Notes: generated by a model from the sequence alone, not told the origin. A stretch of 64,000 nucleotides of DNA from Larix kaempferi (GCA_027924585.1 BSBM01000252.1:8184001-8248000), one strand, 5' to 3'; shown: positions 33,681 through 45,748, counted from the first letter of the stretch. Numbers and translations: made by a program.

Positions 33681-34060
33681 TCCCATATATTTAGAGCCAA
33701 AGTTGATCACTACCTAGCCCTTTATTGTTTTACTCACATATGTATATTTTTTCATATGACAAATTAATGTACAATTCATTTTACTTGCCATCAATTACAT
33801 GGGTTTCTATTTATTGCTTATTAGTACTTGCATGAGAGTTTTCCTTTCAATTTCATTGACTACTATCCCTACCATAAATTAGCTAGACTTGCTTTCAAAC
33901 ACATAAAATTTTATTATCTCTGTACATACAACTTTCTCTCATTTTACAACATATTGAAGTTCTTTTGGACGTTTCATTTCCCCACCTTGGAGGTATGCTA
34001 ACATTTATGTGTTAAATATAATAAATAAAAAACACTACCCCTATCCTAGAACGAGCATGG
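33681..34060. other. Unassigned spacer
   Basis: A/T-rich, nothing recognised. Confidence 0.4.
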
Positions 34061-34061
34061 C

Positions 34062-34343
34062 ACATGCATATGTATACTTGAAATAGGGGCAGGGTTTTAG
34101 CGTAATCGCGGGTATATACTGTATTATATCAATATATACTTGACATACTGGGAGGGTTCTAGAGGAATGGCATTTCAAGGAGGATTAGGGTTTTGGGAGT
34201 GATAATGCATACGTATACTTGAAATAGGGGCAGGGTTTTAGCGTAATCGCGTGTATATGCTGCATTATAGCCATATATCCTTGAAATAGTGGGAGGGTTA
34301 TAGAGGAATGGCGTTTCAAGGAGGATTAGGGTTTTGGGAGCGA
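34062..34343. repeat. 141-bp tandem duplication with telo-box-like motifs
   Basis: GAAATAGGGGCAGGGTTTTA occurs at 34080 and 34221, with whole units alike over 141 bp. Each ends GATTAGGGTTTTGGGAG. Further TTTAGGG-type words follow at about 34380 and 34432. Confidence 0.8.
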
Positions 34344-35618
34344 TAATTTATCGGGCAATAGCGGTTTAGCATAATGTGTTTTAGGGTTTCGGAAGTTACA
34401 ATTTTGAAAGGCAATAGTAGCATAATGGATTGCTAGGGTTTCGCGAGTGGGGTTGCAGGGCTTCGGAAGTGGTAATTTTCCATGGTATGAGGGCTTTAAG
34501 AACCCACATTGTTAACTGCAATACTCAGAACTTCTTCTGCTTGTTAGACTCCCCCCAGAGTCCTTCAGGCGTATATCTTCAATGCGTGTTCGGCTGTTGC
34601 TTCAGCACTTCTAAGGGTTGTTTTGGCTGTTTGTGGGCTCTTTATAATATATATTGGATTATGTAGGAAAACAGTTTGACGTAAGTATATAGGAGGGTTT
34701 GATGCTTCCTACTTTTTGTCTGACTGTGTTAAACTGATGGTTCGATGTGTATTAGCTGAACCTTCTGCAAAAGCATTCTGGATGATGAAAACATGTACAG
34801 AGCTAGGGAAGATAATGACATTTTCCCAATGAGGCTATTGTCATAGTTACTCTGACAGAAGCTATTTGCGAGTGAGCTGCCATGCAAATGTTGCTCTAGG
34901 TAGGAAAACGATTTGAATTGTGTTCGCAGCGTTTAACCTATCCATATATAGTGCTAATAAGCTCCTATGCTGTTCTCACGGTAATTTTTTTGTTAATCTT
35001 TGTTGGACATTTTCAGTATGTTTCTTCGTGGTGTTTACAGTAGCTGCTCTTGTAATAGTTTCCAGTGTTTATCTACAAATGAAATTTTGCTCAGGTTTGC
35101 TAGAAGGGCATCTGGGTTTGTATTATGCATTGAATAATTGAAACCCTCGAGCCTTATAGAATAGGATGTTGAATGGATTTGGGTTGGTAAATGGCCGTAA
35201 GACGCATGTATCCTAAACAACTGAAGTTGCTTGTTATATAAACGATAGCCATTAAACTACTGAAGTGACTTTTTATATAAACAAAAGCTTTGGGTTTGCA
35301 AAGTGACAAAGTCCCTGTCTCTGTTCCTGAATACTTGTTTGCAATAGAGTTGACACCAATAACGTGATATAAACGTCTTGAAACATACTGAAAGAAATCT
35401 CATTTTACCTTATCTTAAGAAGAGACTGACTACCTACTTTTGATTTTTAGAATGATTCTGAGCTATTTGCAATAACATCTATAGGGAATTAAAGTATATT
35501 TGTTCGACCTCGTCTGAACGCAAGCATATACCCAAGCTTACACCCTCATTATGATATAAAAATACTTTATTTCAAAATGCACAGTCCATGTTTCCATTTC
35601 TTCAATCCCAAGCCCTCT
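34344..35618. other. Unassigned; possible promoter/5' gene-fragment texture
   Basis: Telo-box-like words lie just upstream, and short ORFs (34430-34666, 34920-35141) are separated by donor-like sites (GACGTAAGT near 34680). GTAGGAAAAC(A/G) recurs near 34665 and 34900. No product is recognisable, so I do not call a gene. Confidence 0.35.
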
Positions 35619-36300
35619 ATAAGACAAATAAAGTATCAAGTGCAAAATTGTTGATTAAAATCATGAAAGAACAATTCTTAAAGTGATGACAAAGTTTAGT
35701 TTGACAAATGAAACAAATCTGAATGCAAAGTTCAAAACAATTTCGAATCCATTGAAATTCAAAATAAGGTGGGTTTTAGTCAAGCTTCCAAAAATGGTTA
35801 ATCAAAACAAGAAAAACAAGCGATTCTACCATCACATTGACATTGATAAGCACCCTGAGTCAAGCTAGACTGAAATCGAACCCAAGCGAGGGATAGGCAT
35901 TTTTTTGTTGAAAGTACCCAACCAAACAAATCCTCCAAAAGCTATAACTATTCACTAGAAAAGAGTTGAAAGCAAACGATTAATTTCGGAGATCAACATT
36001 ATAAGACAAATAAAGTACGAAGTTGAGTAAAAAAGTTAATTAAAATCATGAAAGAACATTTCTGAAAAGTGATAGGTATCATATCTGAATGCAGTGTTCA
36101 AAACAATATCGAATCCATTGCATACAAAATAAGGTGGGTTTTATTTAAGCTTCCCAATGCTTGTACCCAAAACAAGAAAAACAAGCGATTCAAGTTAGAC
36201 TGAAATCGAACCCAGCAAATCCTCCGAAACTATTCATTGGAGAGAGTTTCAAACAAAAAATTAATTTCAGAGATCAACATTTGCAATAAATCTACATAAG
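35619..36300. repeat. Tandem duplication, period 382 bp
   Basis: ATAAGACAAATAAAGTA begins at 35619 and 36001. The following sequences share AATCATGAAAGAAC, AATAAGGTGGGTTTTA, AACAAGAAAAACAAGCGATT and AGACTGAAATCGAACCCA, in order, with small indels. Confidence 0.8.
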
Positions 36301-36649
36301 CCAACAACACAACTACAACCCACACAGTATAAACTTGTTAGAATCAAAGCGTTGTTCATACCTTGAACTAGAGAGTAAAAAAAAAATAAAGAGTAATATG
36401 AGGCTGAGACAAAAGCTATCTCGTTGTTACAAGCAATCAAACAAATCCAATGACATTGGTTTGAAACCCTTGGAACGAAGGGAAAGTTTGCAACACCTAA
36501 AAATTAGAGCTATGTATGGAGTTGTTCTTTCAGTGCCAACTCTTCAGACTCTAATTCACACTACTCAACCTGCTCGAAGGATTCCTCCCAAAACTGGTGG
36601 AACTTGAACCTAAAACTAGAAGTCTATCAAATAACGATACTGGACTTTA

Positions 36650-37400
36650 AAGTCGAGACAATGACTGCAAGCAATCGATTTAAAATGTTTGCAGTGAACC
36701 CATTACTGTTTTGAACCAACCAACTACACTAAGATATGCATTACAACCAGGTACTCTCAGAAACCAATATTGAAGAGGCTAAACCAACACGCATGAGACT
36801 TAGCAAGATAGGCCCAACAAAATGTACTTCAGAAATTGACCTGCAAGCCAAACACGTAGAACACAAAAGTGCTAATAAGTTCAATCATGATTAGTCACAA
36901 AGAGAGAATGAGCTCAAGAGGAACTGTAAAACTCTCTTATATTACATTCATTTCATGTCAGCCAATTTTCAACAAGAACTTGCAAAACAAGGGCAGAGCC
37001 TACCTCATAAGGGCTAAAACCAATTGCAAAGAGAGCCAAGAAGTATTGTTGATTGCTTTTCTGGCAATTTATAAGGTTTCGAGTGAACGATCACTGTTTT
37101 GAGAAAGCCAACTGAATTGGGCTGTGCATTACACTTGGCTGCACTCAGAGGCCAGTATTGAAGAGGCTACACCCACATGTAGGATACTTAGCAGGATATG
37201 CCCAACAAAATACACTTCGCAAATTGACTTGCAAGCCAAACAAATAGAACACAAAACTGGCACTAAATTTACTCATGTTCAGTCACAAACAGAGCTTGAG
37301 CTCAAAAGAAATGATAGAACTCTTTCTCATGTTACATTCATTTAATCTCAAAACCAATTTTCAGCAAGGACAAGATAACTACTACATATTTACCTAGATC
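36650..37400. repeat. Tandem duplication, period 388 bp
   Basis: GCATTACA anchors lie at 36738 and 37126. Shared blocks in order are TATTGAAGAGGCTA, GCCCAACAAAAT, TTGCAAGCCAAACA and TTACATTCATTT, plus the upstream CACTGTTTTGA. The unit is unrelated to the 382-bp duplication next to it. Confidence 0.75.
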
Positions 37401-39199
37401 AGTAGAACAAGATAGAGATATGATTGAACCCTTCAGTGAGAAAAGTTGAGTTATGCTCATGTATTCAGAAAAGGAAAAACAAAATAAACCTTTCTCCTTT
37501 CTCCTTGCGCGTTTAATAACTACAATATCGCAAGAAGAACCAGGCCTAAAATCTATTATGAATAAATCTGTGGAAGGCATTCATCATTTAAATAAGAGTT
37601 GACCATTCCCAAGAGAAGAACATGAATTTATTTCTCTTTGCAAAACATACCAAGCACATACCTCTACTCCAGCTAAATGCAGCCACAAAACAGCAAATGC
37701 AGATAACCATTGAGCACATCTCGTTCCCATGTCAAAGACCAAATAATGGTTTTCACAGAACAACCATGCAAGCCAAGCTAAGGCAAATCCCTTTGCTCAA
37801 ACACCATAATCAACACTGAAGCCTGTAGGCACAGAGGATTAAATATAGGTTAATTCTTCTTCCACACTCAACCAACAAACTACAAACTCATTCCATGCTT
37901 TCCACAACAGGAAAATATCTTACCATACAAGGGGAACAAATTCAAACAAGAACCCAAGTCATCAACTCCTATTAAATGATCACAAAATCACTTGCCTTAA
38001 AGATACTCGCAACCCTTAACAGTCCCGGTATTAAAAAGATGCAAGATAGCAATGGTAGCACTAAAACCATTATTTGATGCAAAAATGAACACTATGGGCT
38101 CTCTGGAAACCTGCTTTGAAGATTCTCACCACAAAAATCTCAAGATACCATTATCTGTGTTGGGGCAGGTGTGTCAAACACCTTGTAGTTTTGTAGTAAA
38201 GCAATTATCTCTATGAATGCTGAGAAGTAGCAGGCAATGGATGTTCAGTTTCAGCAGGCAATCAATGTTGAGCAACAATTGCCCAATTAATTGTTGTTGG
38301 TTTCCAACATGTAGAATTGGAAAACCATAAATGTAGAATTGGAAAACCATAAATGGCTTATGATATTATGCCTATTTATTGAATGCTTTGGCCAGAGGTA
38401 AAATTTACATAGTTTTTTTTATCACGCTGCCGGAATTTGTCGCAAACCTTTATGCTGTTGAATATTGCTATTGAGTGTTAAGAAATAGGCAAGCAAACAC
38501 AACACAAGGATTTGGCAGAAAAGACTTAAGCCATTCTCCATAATATATTCATCCAATGATATCAATATATAGTATATGGATGTAAGTACCTCTAGATCTA
38601 GATCTCATTGACAATTAATTCATTAGTGGATAATGACAACACCTTATCAAGATATAAGGATAACAACTCATAAGATCCAATCTAGAACTTTGTGATTGTC
38701 TAGGGATTCATAGTCTAACATCGAGAGAACAAAGACTGTAATGCATTGTAATCATTTGTTATTTGTTGAATAATACATTAAGCATGCTTTGGACTGTGGG
38801 GTTTTTCTCCCGAAGGGGTTTTCCCCAGGAAATCACTATTTAATGGTTGTGTGTCTGTGTTGTTTGTTACTGCAACTGTGTTTATTTTTTCTACACATTC
38901 TTGTCTCATTGATTAGTGTACGAAGTGTATTCTGCACCTCTACTTCCTTTCAAACTATCACACTACAATCAATGCTCTTACAACACAAGAACAATATCAT
39001 TGCTAGTAATCATCCCAAAGAGCAGAGAATGAATGCAAACAAGAGCCAGCATAGATTCATCTACCTTAAAGTGACTCAACACCCTTATCACACAAGAACA
39101 ATCCTATTATCAATAACCATTTTAGAGAGCACATGAAGAGAAGATACATAGAGAGAATATAGAATCGTTTAGCGCATGTGAATAGTTATTATTTTTTCG
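37401..39199. other. Unassigned spacer with a 22-bp duplication and an LTR-like patch
   Basis: ATGTAGAATTGGAAAACCAT plus AA is exactly duplicated at 38309-38330 and 38331-38352. The stretch at about 38470-38950 has Copia-LTR texture (GGGGTTTTTCTCCCGAAGGG and GGTTTTCCCC at 38798-38825), but I could not pair ends or find a TSD. No coding region. Confidence 0.4.
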
Positions 39200-39540
39200 A
39201 TTAAAAAATCCACAACTTTACACATATGGAGAGAAGATACATAGAGAGATTATAGAATCATCTATTTAAGGGAATCTCCTAGTGTTGCAAGGCTGATGGC
39301 TTCCCAAGAATCTATTCTTCTTTTTATGCCAGAGTTTCGTTTGAAACTTGGTTTAGAAGACTAAATATTGATCAAATGAGTGCAATACATATCTAAAAAT
39401 CGTTCTAATGTTGATTTGACGTATTATAGGTCATTGTCTATTGGGGCGATTTGTGTTTTTCTTTCTTGGTGACTTCCATACATTCCTTTGATCAGTTATG
39501 CTAGTTCTCCTTCCTATTCATTATTCATTCTTAGGCTTTG
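39200..39540. repeat. Dispersed repeat, copy 1 (partner 56212-56540)
   Basis: Shares ATATGGAGAGAAGATACATA, GGGAATCTCCTAGTGTTGC, TTCTTCTTTTTATGCCA and TAGTTCTCCTTCCTAT with 56212-56540, in the same orientation. The second copy abuts a LINE ORF1 remnant, so both may be pieces of one LINE family's ORF1 end/linker. Confidence 0.65.
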
Positions 39541-39637
39541 AGAAGTTGGGTTTGTTTTGCATAAGGCTTGTTGTGAATTGAGGCCAAGCTGGGATTGAGA
39601 TTTCCAAACTGAGTAGTGACTTCTGGAAAATTTATCA
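39541..39637 (+). mobile_element. Residual 3' edge of outer Copia 5' LTR
   Basis: Only the last ~40 bp (GAGTAGTGACTTCTGGAAAA, then TTTATCA) resemble the end of the outer 3' LTR (50880-50914). The remaining ~1.2 kb of the expected LTR is not recognisable, so the 5' LTR is truncated or replaced. Confidence 0.5.
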
Positions 39638-39649
39638 TGGTATCAGAGC
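39638..39649 (+). other. Primer-binding site of outer Copia element
   Basis: Perfect TGGTATCAGAGC immediately after the LTR edge. Confidence 0.9.
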
Positions 39650-39940
39650 CTTGGTAAAGGTCCAAGCAATCACATATCATATCTGTGAGTATTCAGATCT
39701 GCAGGGGCACACTAATCAGATCTGTGAGATCATGACTCAAATTTGAAGAGTAGGGTTCAAATCTGAAGAAGAGGCATCAGATCTGTGCAGAGACATATCA
39801 GATCTATTAGATTTGTGAGGAGGGAGGATAGATTTGAGATAGATCTATCATATTTGTGCGTGCAGAGGCCAGATCTATGACCAAGAGAGGTTCATGCTCT
39901 ATGAGATATTCTTGTTTCAGTTCTTAGTTGATCAGAGAAT
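39650..39940 (+). repeat. AGATCT-rich leader of outer Copia element
   Basis: Six AGATCT hexamers occur within about 190 bp in variants of (T/A)CAGATCTGTGAG. The related inner element has the same kind of leader (45378-45748). It lies between PBS and gag, where packaging or dimerisation signals usually lie. Confidence 0.7.
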
Positions 39941-40405
39941 ATGGCTACTAGTTTGAGGGTTGAGGACAGGTTGGATGGGGCCTTGAACTTTAGTGCATGG
40001 AAGGCAAGGATTGTGTTGCTTCTGAAGGAAAGCGAATTGTGGGATATTGTGGAGAGTACAACCGCAAAACCAATCACAGTGCCGTCAGATGCGTCTGCAA
40101 AAGTAACCTATGACAAGAAGAACCTTAAATCCCAGAGGATCCTCCTTGACGCAATCGAGAACCATGTGATCCCACACATCACTGGTAAGGATAATGTGTT
40201 TGGGATGTGGGACGCCTTCACCAATTTGTACCAGAGCTCCAATGTGAATAGGAAGATGGTACTCAGAGAAAAACTAAAGAGTATAAAGATGATGAAGACT
40301 GACAGCATGGCCACTTATCATACCTGAACTACACAGGTAAGAGACGAGTTGGGGGCAGTGGGGGAGAAGGTTGATGATGGAGAGCTTGTGCGGCAAGCCC
40401 TGAAT
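39941..40405 (+). pseudogene. Copia gag, N-terminal part (outer element)
   Basis: ATG at 39941 opens MATSLRVEDRLDGALNF, then FSAWKARIVLLLKESELWDI, the typical Copia Gag N-terminus (DUF4219/UBN2), and NVFGMWDAFTNLYQSSNVNR. A TGA at 40325 (probably from CGA) breaks the frame. It continues through VRDELGAVGEKVDDGELVR to 40405, where a Copia LTR begins without PPT or stop. The C-terminal half resumes in the same frame at 48446, beyond the inserted composite, so this gag was split by insertion. Confidence 0.85.
40401..40405. repeat. TSD TGAAT, left copy
   Basis: TGAAT precedes the first LTR (40406); an identical copy follows the last LTR (48444-48448). Confidence 0.85.
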
Positions 40406-41367
40406 TGTTAGATTTTGTGGTATCTCAGGATGTCGTCCATGATTCAGATGCCTTGCATGGAGATACATCAACAGTATAGGCATCATTATGGATTAGAGAG
40501 TGAGATACACTCTACTCAGTGGCATGAGTCCATTGGTGACTGCATGCGGTCCTTCCGAGGAGTCTTGCCTCTTGCATGCATGCGATTTGCATGGCTAGTT
40601 AGTAATTAAAAGATGCATGCAAAAGTGAATTTTTGCATGCACATATATTAGGTTTTTGGTAAACCTAATTGATCGATGAGATTATATATAGAGGTAGGAT
40701 GTCCCCGGACGAGGCACTTTAGTTGACTTATCTGAGAGATATCTGTCAGGAGTGAGGAGGGCGCATTAGTGCATGCAGGGCGACTTTCGGAGATAGAGAG
40801 AAGCTTCTGCAGGAGGGATAGGGGTGTGATCTGAGTTGGATCAAACACCACTAGTCCAGAGGCACTTGGCGCCCAGATCTGTGGATTGAGATAGTTCACT
40901 TGAGTGGATTGAGATAGTTCACTTGAGATAGAGGTATCAGGAGTGTTGTTCATTCCAGGACTGAGAGGGAGTATACTGTCAGTGGCAGCTTTGGGTGCTG
41001 TCGGTTACTCAGTAGTGATCCATAGGGATCTGATTTTCACCTATCCTGTGGGAGTTGATCCAATCTTGATGGGTCACATGATTGACGGTGAGTACTTGAT
41101 TCGGGGACAACCCACATCTGGCACATCAGGTTGGTTGAGTGCATCCTCTTCAGAGTCAGATATTCAGAGGGAGTATGAATTAGAGATCAGTGACAAAGTC
41201 AGTGGTTGATCAAGGGGATTCTTCTGGAGCCACCTTGATGGAGCTAGATCAGGGTACTTCAGGTTAGAGGGAAGCAGTGACAGGAAGGATAGTTGGGCCA
41301 GTGTCAACAGCAGGGGACTTGTTGGATCCAGGCATCAGTGGTTGGACTTCCCTCGATAAGAGGGAGT
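40406..41367 (+). mobile_element. Composite unit a: LTR part plus short protease-region piece
   Basis: LTR sequence runs from 40406 to about 40928, where a ~23-bp local duplication (ATTGAGATAGTTCACTTGAG) occurs. It then jumps to internal sequence at GAGGTATCAGGAGTG and ends in the PPT ATAAGAGGGAG at 41357-41367. It lacks about 430 bp present in units b and c. The short ORF 40943-41209 (FIPGLRGSILSVAALGAVGY) is the C-terminal part of the protease-region ORF. Confidence 0.75.
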
Positions 41368-42758
41368 GTTAGATTTTGTGGTATCTCGGGATGTCCTCCA
41401 TGATTCAGATCCCTTGCATGGAGGTACATCAACAGTATAGGCATCAATATGGATTAGAGAGTGAGATACACTCTACTCAGTGGCATGAGTCCATTGGTGA
41501 CTGCATGTGGGCCTTCCGGGGAGTCTTGCCTCTTGCATGCTTGAGATTTACATGGACAGTTAGTAATTAAAAGATGCAGGGAAAAGTAACTTTTTGCATG
41601 CATAGATATTAGGTTTTTGGTAAACCTAATTGATCGGTGAGATTATATATAGAGGTAGGATGTCCTTGGACGAGGCACTTCAGTTGAATTATCTTCGAGA
41701 GATCTGCCAGGAGTGAGGAGGGCGCATTAGTGCATGCAGGGCGAATTTCTAAGATAGAGAGAAGCTTCCGCAGGAGGGATAGGGGTGTGATATGAGTTGG
41801 ATTAGACACCACTAGTCCAGAGGCACTTAGTGCCTAGACCTGTGGACTGAGATAGTTCACTTTAGTGGATTCTGTAGATATTGTGAAGGACGATTTCAAG
41901 AGGAGGAGAGGGGCACATTACCAAGGGGAGAAGAGCTCATTTTGAGTCCGATCTGTCGATTGAGTGCCTAAGACTTTCAGAGTAGCCTTGCTTCAGTGTT
42001 TGAGGAAGGTCTATGACGATCAGAGCTCATGAATACTGAGAGATGGTTGATTGAGGATGAGCAGTTAGTAGCAGCAGAGGAGGTGGATGAGTTCTCATTA
42101 GCCTTATTCCAGTTAGGGCATGATAGCAGTCAACCAGAGATCCAAGTTGATCAGAGATGGAGGGTTGACTGCATACATAGAAGTCACATGATCGGGATGC
42201 GAGATGCATTCCTCGTCCTTGAGCACACATCTATGAAGATGATACGAGATGTGCAGGGGACTTATCACTTGGTCACAGGAGTGGGTAGAGTTCATTTTCT
42301 ACTTGACCTTGGAGAGATCCTAGAGGTATCAGGAGTGTTGTTCATTCCAGGACTGAGAGAGAGTATACTGTCAGTGGCAGCTTTGGGTGCTGTCGGTTAC
42401 TCAGTAGTGATCCATAGGGATCTGATTTTCACCTATCCTGTGGGAGTTGATCCAATCTTGATGGGTCACATGATTGACAGTGAGTACTTGATTCGGGGAC
42501 AACTCACATCTGGCACATCAGGTTGGTTGAGTGCATCCTCTTCAGAGTCAGATATTCAGAGGGAGTATGAATCAGAGATCAGTGACAAAGTCAATGGTTG
42601 ATCAAGGGGATTCTTCTGGAGCCACCTTGATGGAGCTAGATCAGGGTACTTCAGGTTAGAGGGAAGCAGTGACAGGAAGGATAGTTGGGCCAGTGTCAAC
42701 AGCAGGGGACTTGTTGGATCCAGGCATCAGTGGTTGGACTTCCCTCGATAAGAGGGAG
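41368..42758 (+). mobile_element. Composite unit b: 661-bp LTR part plus protease region
   Basis: LTR positions 1-661 (41368-42028) join at AGAGCTC/ATGAATACTG to internal sequence. The 190-codon ORF 42029-42601 covers the copia protease-region motifs (RVDCIHRSHMIGMRDAF, GVLFIPGL, SILSVAALGAVGYSVV). The rest runs to the PPT before 42759. U5, PBS, leader and gag are deleted. Confidence 0.8.
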
Positions 42759-44150
42759 TGTTAGATTTTGTGGTATCTCGGGATGTCCTCCATGATTCAG
42801 ATCCCTTGCATGGAGGTACATCAACAGTATAGGCATCAATATGGATTAGAGAGTGAGATACACTCTACTTAGTGGCATGAGTCCATTGGTGACTGCATGT
42901 GGGCCTTCCGGGGAGTCTTGCCTCTTGCATGCTTGAGATTTACATGGACAGTTAGTAATTAAAAGATGCAGGGAAAAGTGACTTTTTGCATGCATAGATA
43001 TTAGGTTTTTGGTAAACCTATTTGATCGGTGAGATTATATATAGAGGTAGGATGTCCTTGGACGAGGCACTTCAGTTGAATTATCTTCGAGAGATCTGCC
43101 AGGAGTGAGGAGGGTGCATTAGTGCATGCAGGGCGAATTTATGAGATAGAGAGAAGCTTTTGCAGGAGGGATAGGGGTGTGATATGAGCTGGATCAGACA
43201 CCACTAGTCCAGAGGCACTTAGTGCCTAGACCTGTGGACTGAGATAGTTCACTTGAGTGGATTCTGCAGATATTGTGAAGGACGACTTCAAGAGGAGGAG
43301 AGGGGCACATTACCAAGGGGAGAAGAGCTCATTCTTAGTCCGATCTGTCGATTGAGTGCCTAAGACTTTCAGAGTAGCCTTGCTTCAGTGTTTGAGGAAG
43401 GTCTATGACGATCAGAGCTCATGAATACTGAGAGATGGTTGATTGAGGACGAGCAGTTAGTAGCAGCAGAGGAGGTGGATGAGTTCTCATTAGACTTATT
43501 CCAGTTAGGGCATGATAGTAGTCAACCAGAGATCCAAGTTGATTAGAGATGGAGGGTTGACTGCATACATAGAAGTGACATGACCGGGATGCGAGATGCA
43601 TTCCTCGTCCTTGAGCACACATCTATGAAGATGATACGAGATGTGCAGGGGACTTATCACTTGGTCACAGGAGTGGGTAGAGTTCATTTTCTACTTGACC
43701 TTGGAGAGATCCTAGAGGTATCAGGAGTGTTGTTCATTCCAGGACTGAGAGGGAGTATACTGTCAGTGGCAGCTTTGGGTGCTGTCGGTTACTCAGTAGT
43801 GATCCATAGGGATCTGATTTTCACCTATCCTGTGAGAGTTGATCCAATCTTGATGGGTCACATGATTGACGGTGAGTACTTGATTCGGGGACAACCCACA
43901 TCTGGCACATCAGGTTGGTTGAGTGCATCCTCTTCAGAGTCAGATATTCAGAGGGAGTATGAATCAGAGATCAGTGACAAAGTCAGTGGTTGATCAAGGG
44001 GATTCTTCTGGAGCCACCTTGATGGAGATAGATTAGGGTACTTCAGGTTAGAGGGAAGCAGTGACAGGAAGGATAGTTGGGCCAGTGTCAGCAGTAGGGG
44101 ACTTGTTGGATCCAGGCATCAGTGGTTGGACTTCTCTCGATAAGAGGGAG
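42759..44150 (+). mobile_element. Composite unit c: near-identical tandem copy of unit b
   Basis: 1392 bp versus 1391 bp for unit b, with the same LTR/internal junction (43420/43421) and same internal deletion. In this copy the ORF has a TAG near 43544 (CAG in unit b), leaving 43580-43993 open. Differences from unit b are scattered point changes. Confidence 0.8.
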
Positions 44151-45364
44151 TGTTAGATTTTGTGGTATCTCAGGATGTCCTCCATGATTCAGATCCCTTG
44201 CATGGAGGTACATCAATAGTATAGGCATCAATATGGATTAGAGAGTGAGATACACTCTACTAAGTGGCATGAGTCCATTGGTGACTGCATGTGGGCCTTC
44301 CGGGGAGTCTTGCCTCTTGCATGCTTGAGATTTACATGGACAGTTAGTAATTAAAAGATGCAGGGAAAAGTGACTTTTTGCATGCATAGATATTAGGTTT
44401 TTGGTAAACCTAATTGATCGGTGAGATTATATATAGAGGTAGGATGTCCTTGGACGAGGCACTTCAGTTGAATTATCTTCGAGAGATCTGCCAGGAGTGA
44501 GGAGGGCGCATTAGTGCATGCAGGGCGAATTTCTGAGATAGAGAGAAGCTTTCGCAGGAGGGATAGGGGTGTGATATGAGCTGGATCAGACACCACTAGT
44601 CCAGAGGCACTTAGTGCCTAGACCTGTGGACTGAGATAGTTCACTTGAGTGGATTCTGCAGATATTGTGAAGGACGACTTCAAGAGGAGGAGAGGGGTGC
44701 ATTACCAAAGGGGAGAAGAGCTCATTCAGAGTCTGATCTATCGATTGAGTTTCTGAGACTTTCAGAGTAGCCTTGCCTCAGCGTTTGAGGAAGGTTTGTG
44801 ACAATCAGAGCTCAGATCTGCTGAGATCTGATCTTGTACGAGCATTTGACATCCAAAGGGAGGGCACACTTTTCCATGTAGAGGAAGGGCGCATTCATCA
44901 ATTGAGAAGTTGGATTTCTTCTATAGCATAGCAAATCAGAGCAGAGCAGTGGGAGAGGCAGTACAGTCATAGATACCTACAGACAAACTCAGATCATATT
45001 GAAAGCTAGGGCACATTTCCTCTGTGCATGCATCAACTGATGCATGCAGATCTAGGGTCTTGACCCAGTTAGGATTAAGTGTTACATCTGAGGTAACATT
45101 GTATGTACTTGTTTATTTCATATACTTCTCTGGGCTCAAGATAGAAGAAATCCCCACAGGTTGTTGGTTTTCCCCGTTTGGGGTTTCCAGGGTATATTTA
45201 GTGTTATGTGTGTGATTGATTGAGTATTTTAGTATTTAAGTGGTAAAGAGATCTATAGAATTTGATTCTTAAGTCTTTAGAGTATTATTGATTTACAGTG
45301 ACTCAAACTGCTTGAGATCTCAGGGCTATCCAGAGGGAGTAGTGATCTCTGGATAAAATTTACA
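44151..45364 (+). mobile_element. 5' LTR of complete short Copia element
   Basis: 1214 bp, TGTTAGATTTTG...TTTACA, followed by a diverged PBS. It contains the stem TTAGGTTT/AAACCTAA (44393-44413) just upstream of a TATA box (44428-44435) and a GGTTTTCCCCGTTTGGGG segment near 45165. By eye it is about 95% like the 3' LTR 47229-48443 over the first 200 bp. Confidence 0.85.
44393..44435 (+). promoter_or_regulatory. LTR promoter: hairpin plus TATA box
   Basis: TTAGGTTT-TTGGT-AAACCTAA (44393-44413), then TATATATA (44428-44435). The same arrangement recurs in all five LTR copies of the composite. The outer LTR has TTAGGGTTT/AAACCCTAA in this place. Confidence 0.65.
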
Positions 45365-45376
45365 TGATATCATAGC
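45365..45376 (+). other. Diverged primer-binding site
   Basis: TGATATCATAGC matches the tRNA-Met complement at 10 of 12 positions, directly after the LTR end. Confidence 0.7.
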
Positions 45377-45748
45377 CCTGGTAAGGGTCAAGGAGATCAA
45401 TCACACTCAGATCTGTGGAGAGGGAGACCAGATCTACCAAATCTGAAGTGTAGGGTTCAAATCTGTGATAGTAGAGGTCAGATCTAACAGATCTGAGAAG
45501 TTGGAGACTAGATCTGAGATAGATCTAGTAGATCAGTGAAGATAGAGACCAAATCTACCAGATCTGAAGAGAAGAGCTCAGATCTGTGGTTGTAGAGGTT
45601 AGATATATTAGATCAATTGGTATAGAGGTCAGATCTATTAGATCTGTGACCTAGGTGGATAGATCTATCAGATCTATGCAAGGGGAGGCTAGATATGTGA
45701 TCAAGAGAGGTTCTTATATCATTTTGTGTATTTCCAGTTCAGAGGTTA
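45377..45748 (+). repeat. AGATCT-rich leader of inner Copia element
   Basis: Twelve AGATCT hexamers lie within about 290 bp, in a purine-rich context such as AGAGGTCAGATCTATTAG. Chance expectation is below 0.1. Position between PBS and gag start suggests an RNA-level role; inference only. Confidence 0.8.

Noticed and set aside
34430-35141. Possible host gene with introns
   Set aside because: No recognisable protein; donor-like sites alone are not enough.
38158-38990. Solo Copia LTR starting TGTTGGGG
   Set aside because: LTR-like texture but no matching end and no 5-bp duplication could be found.
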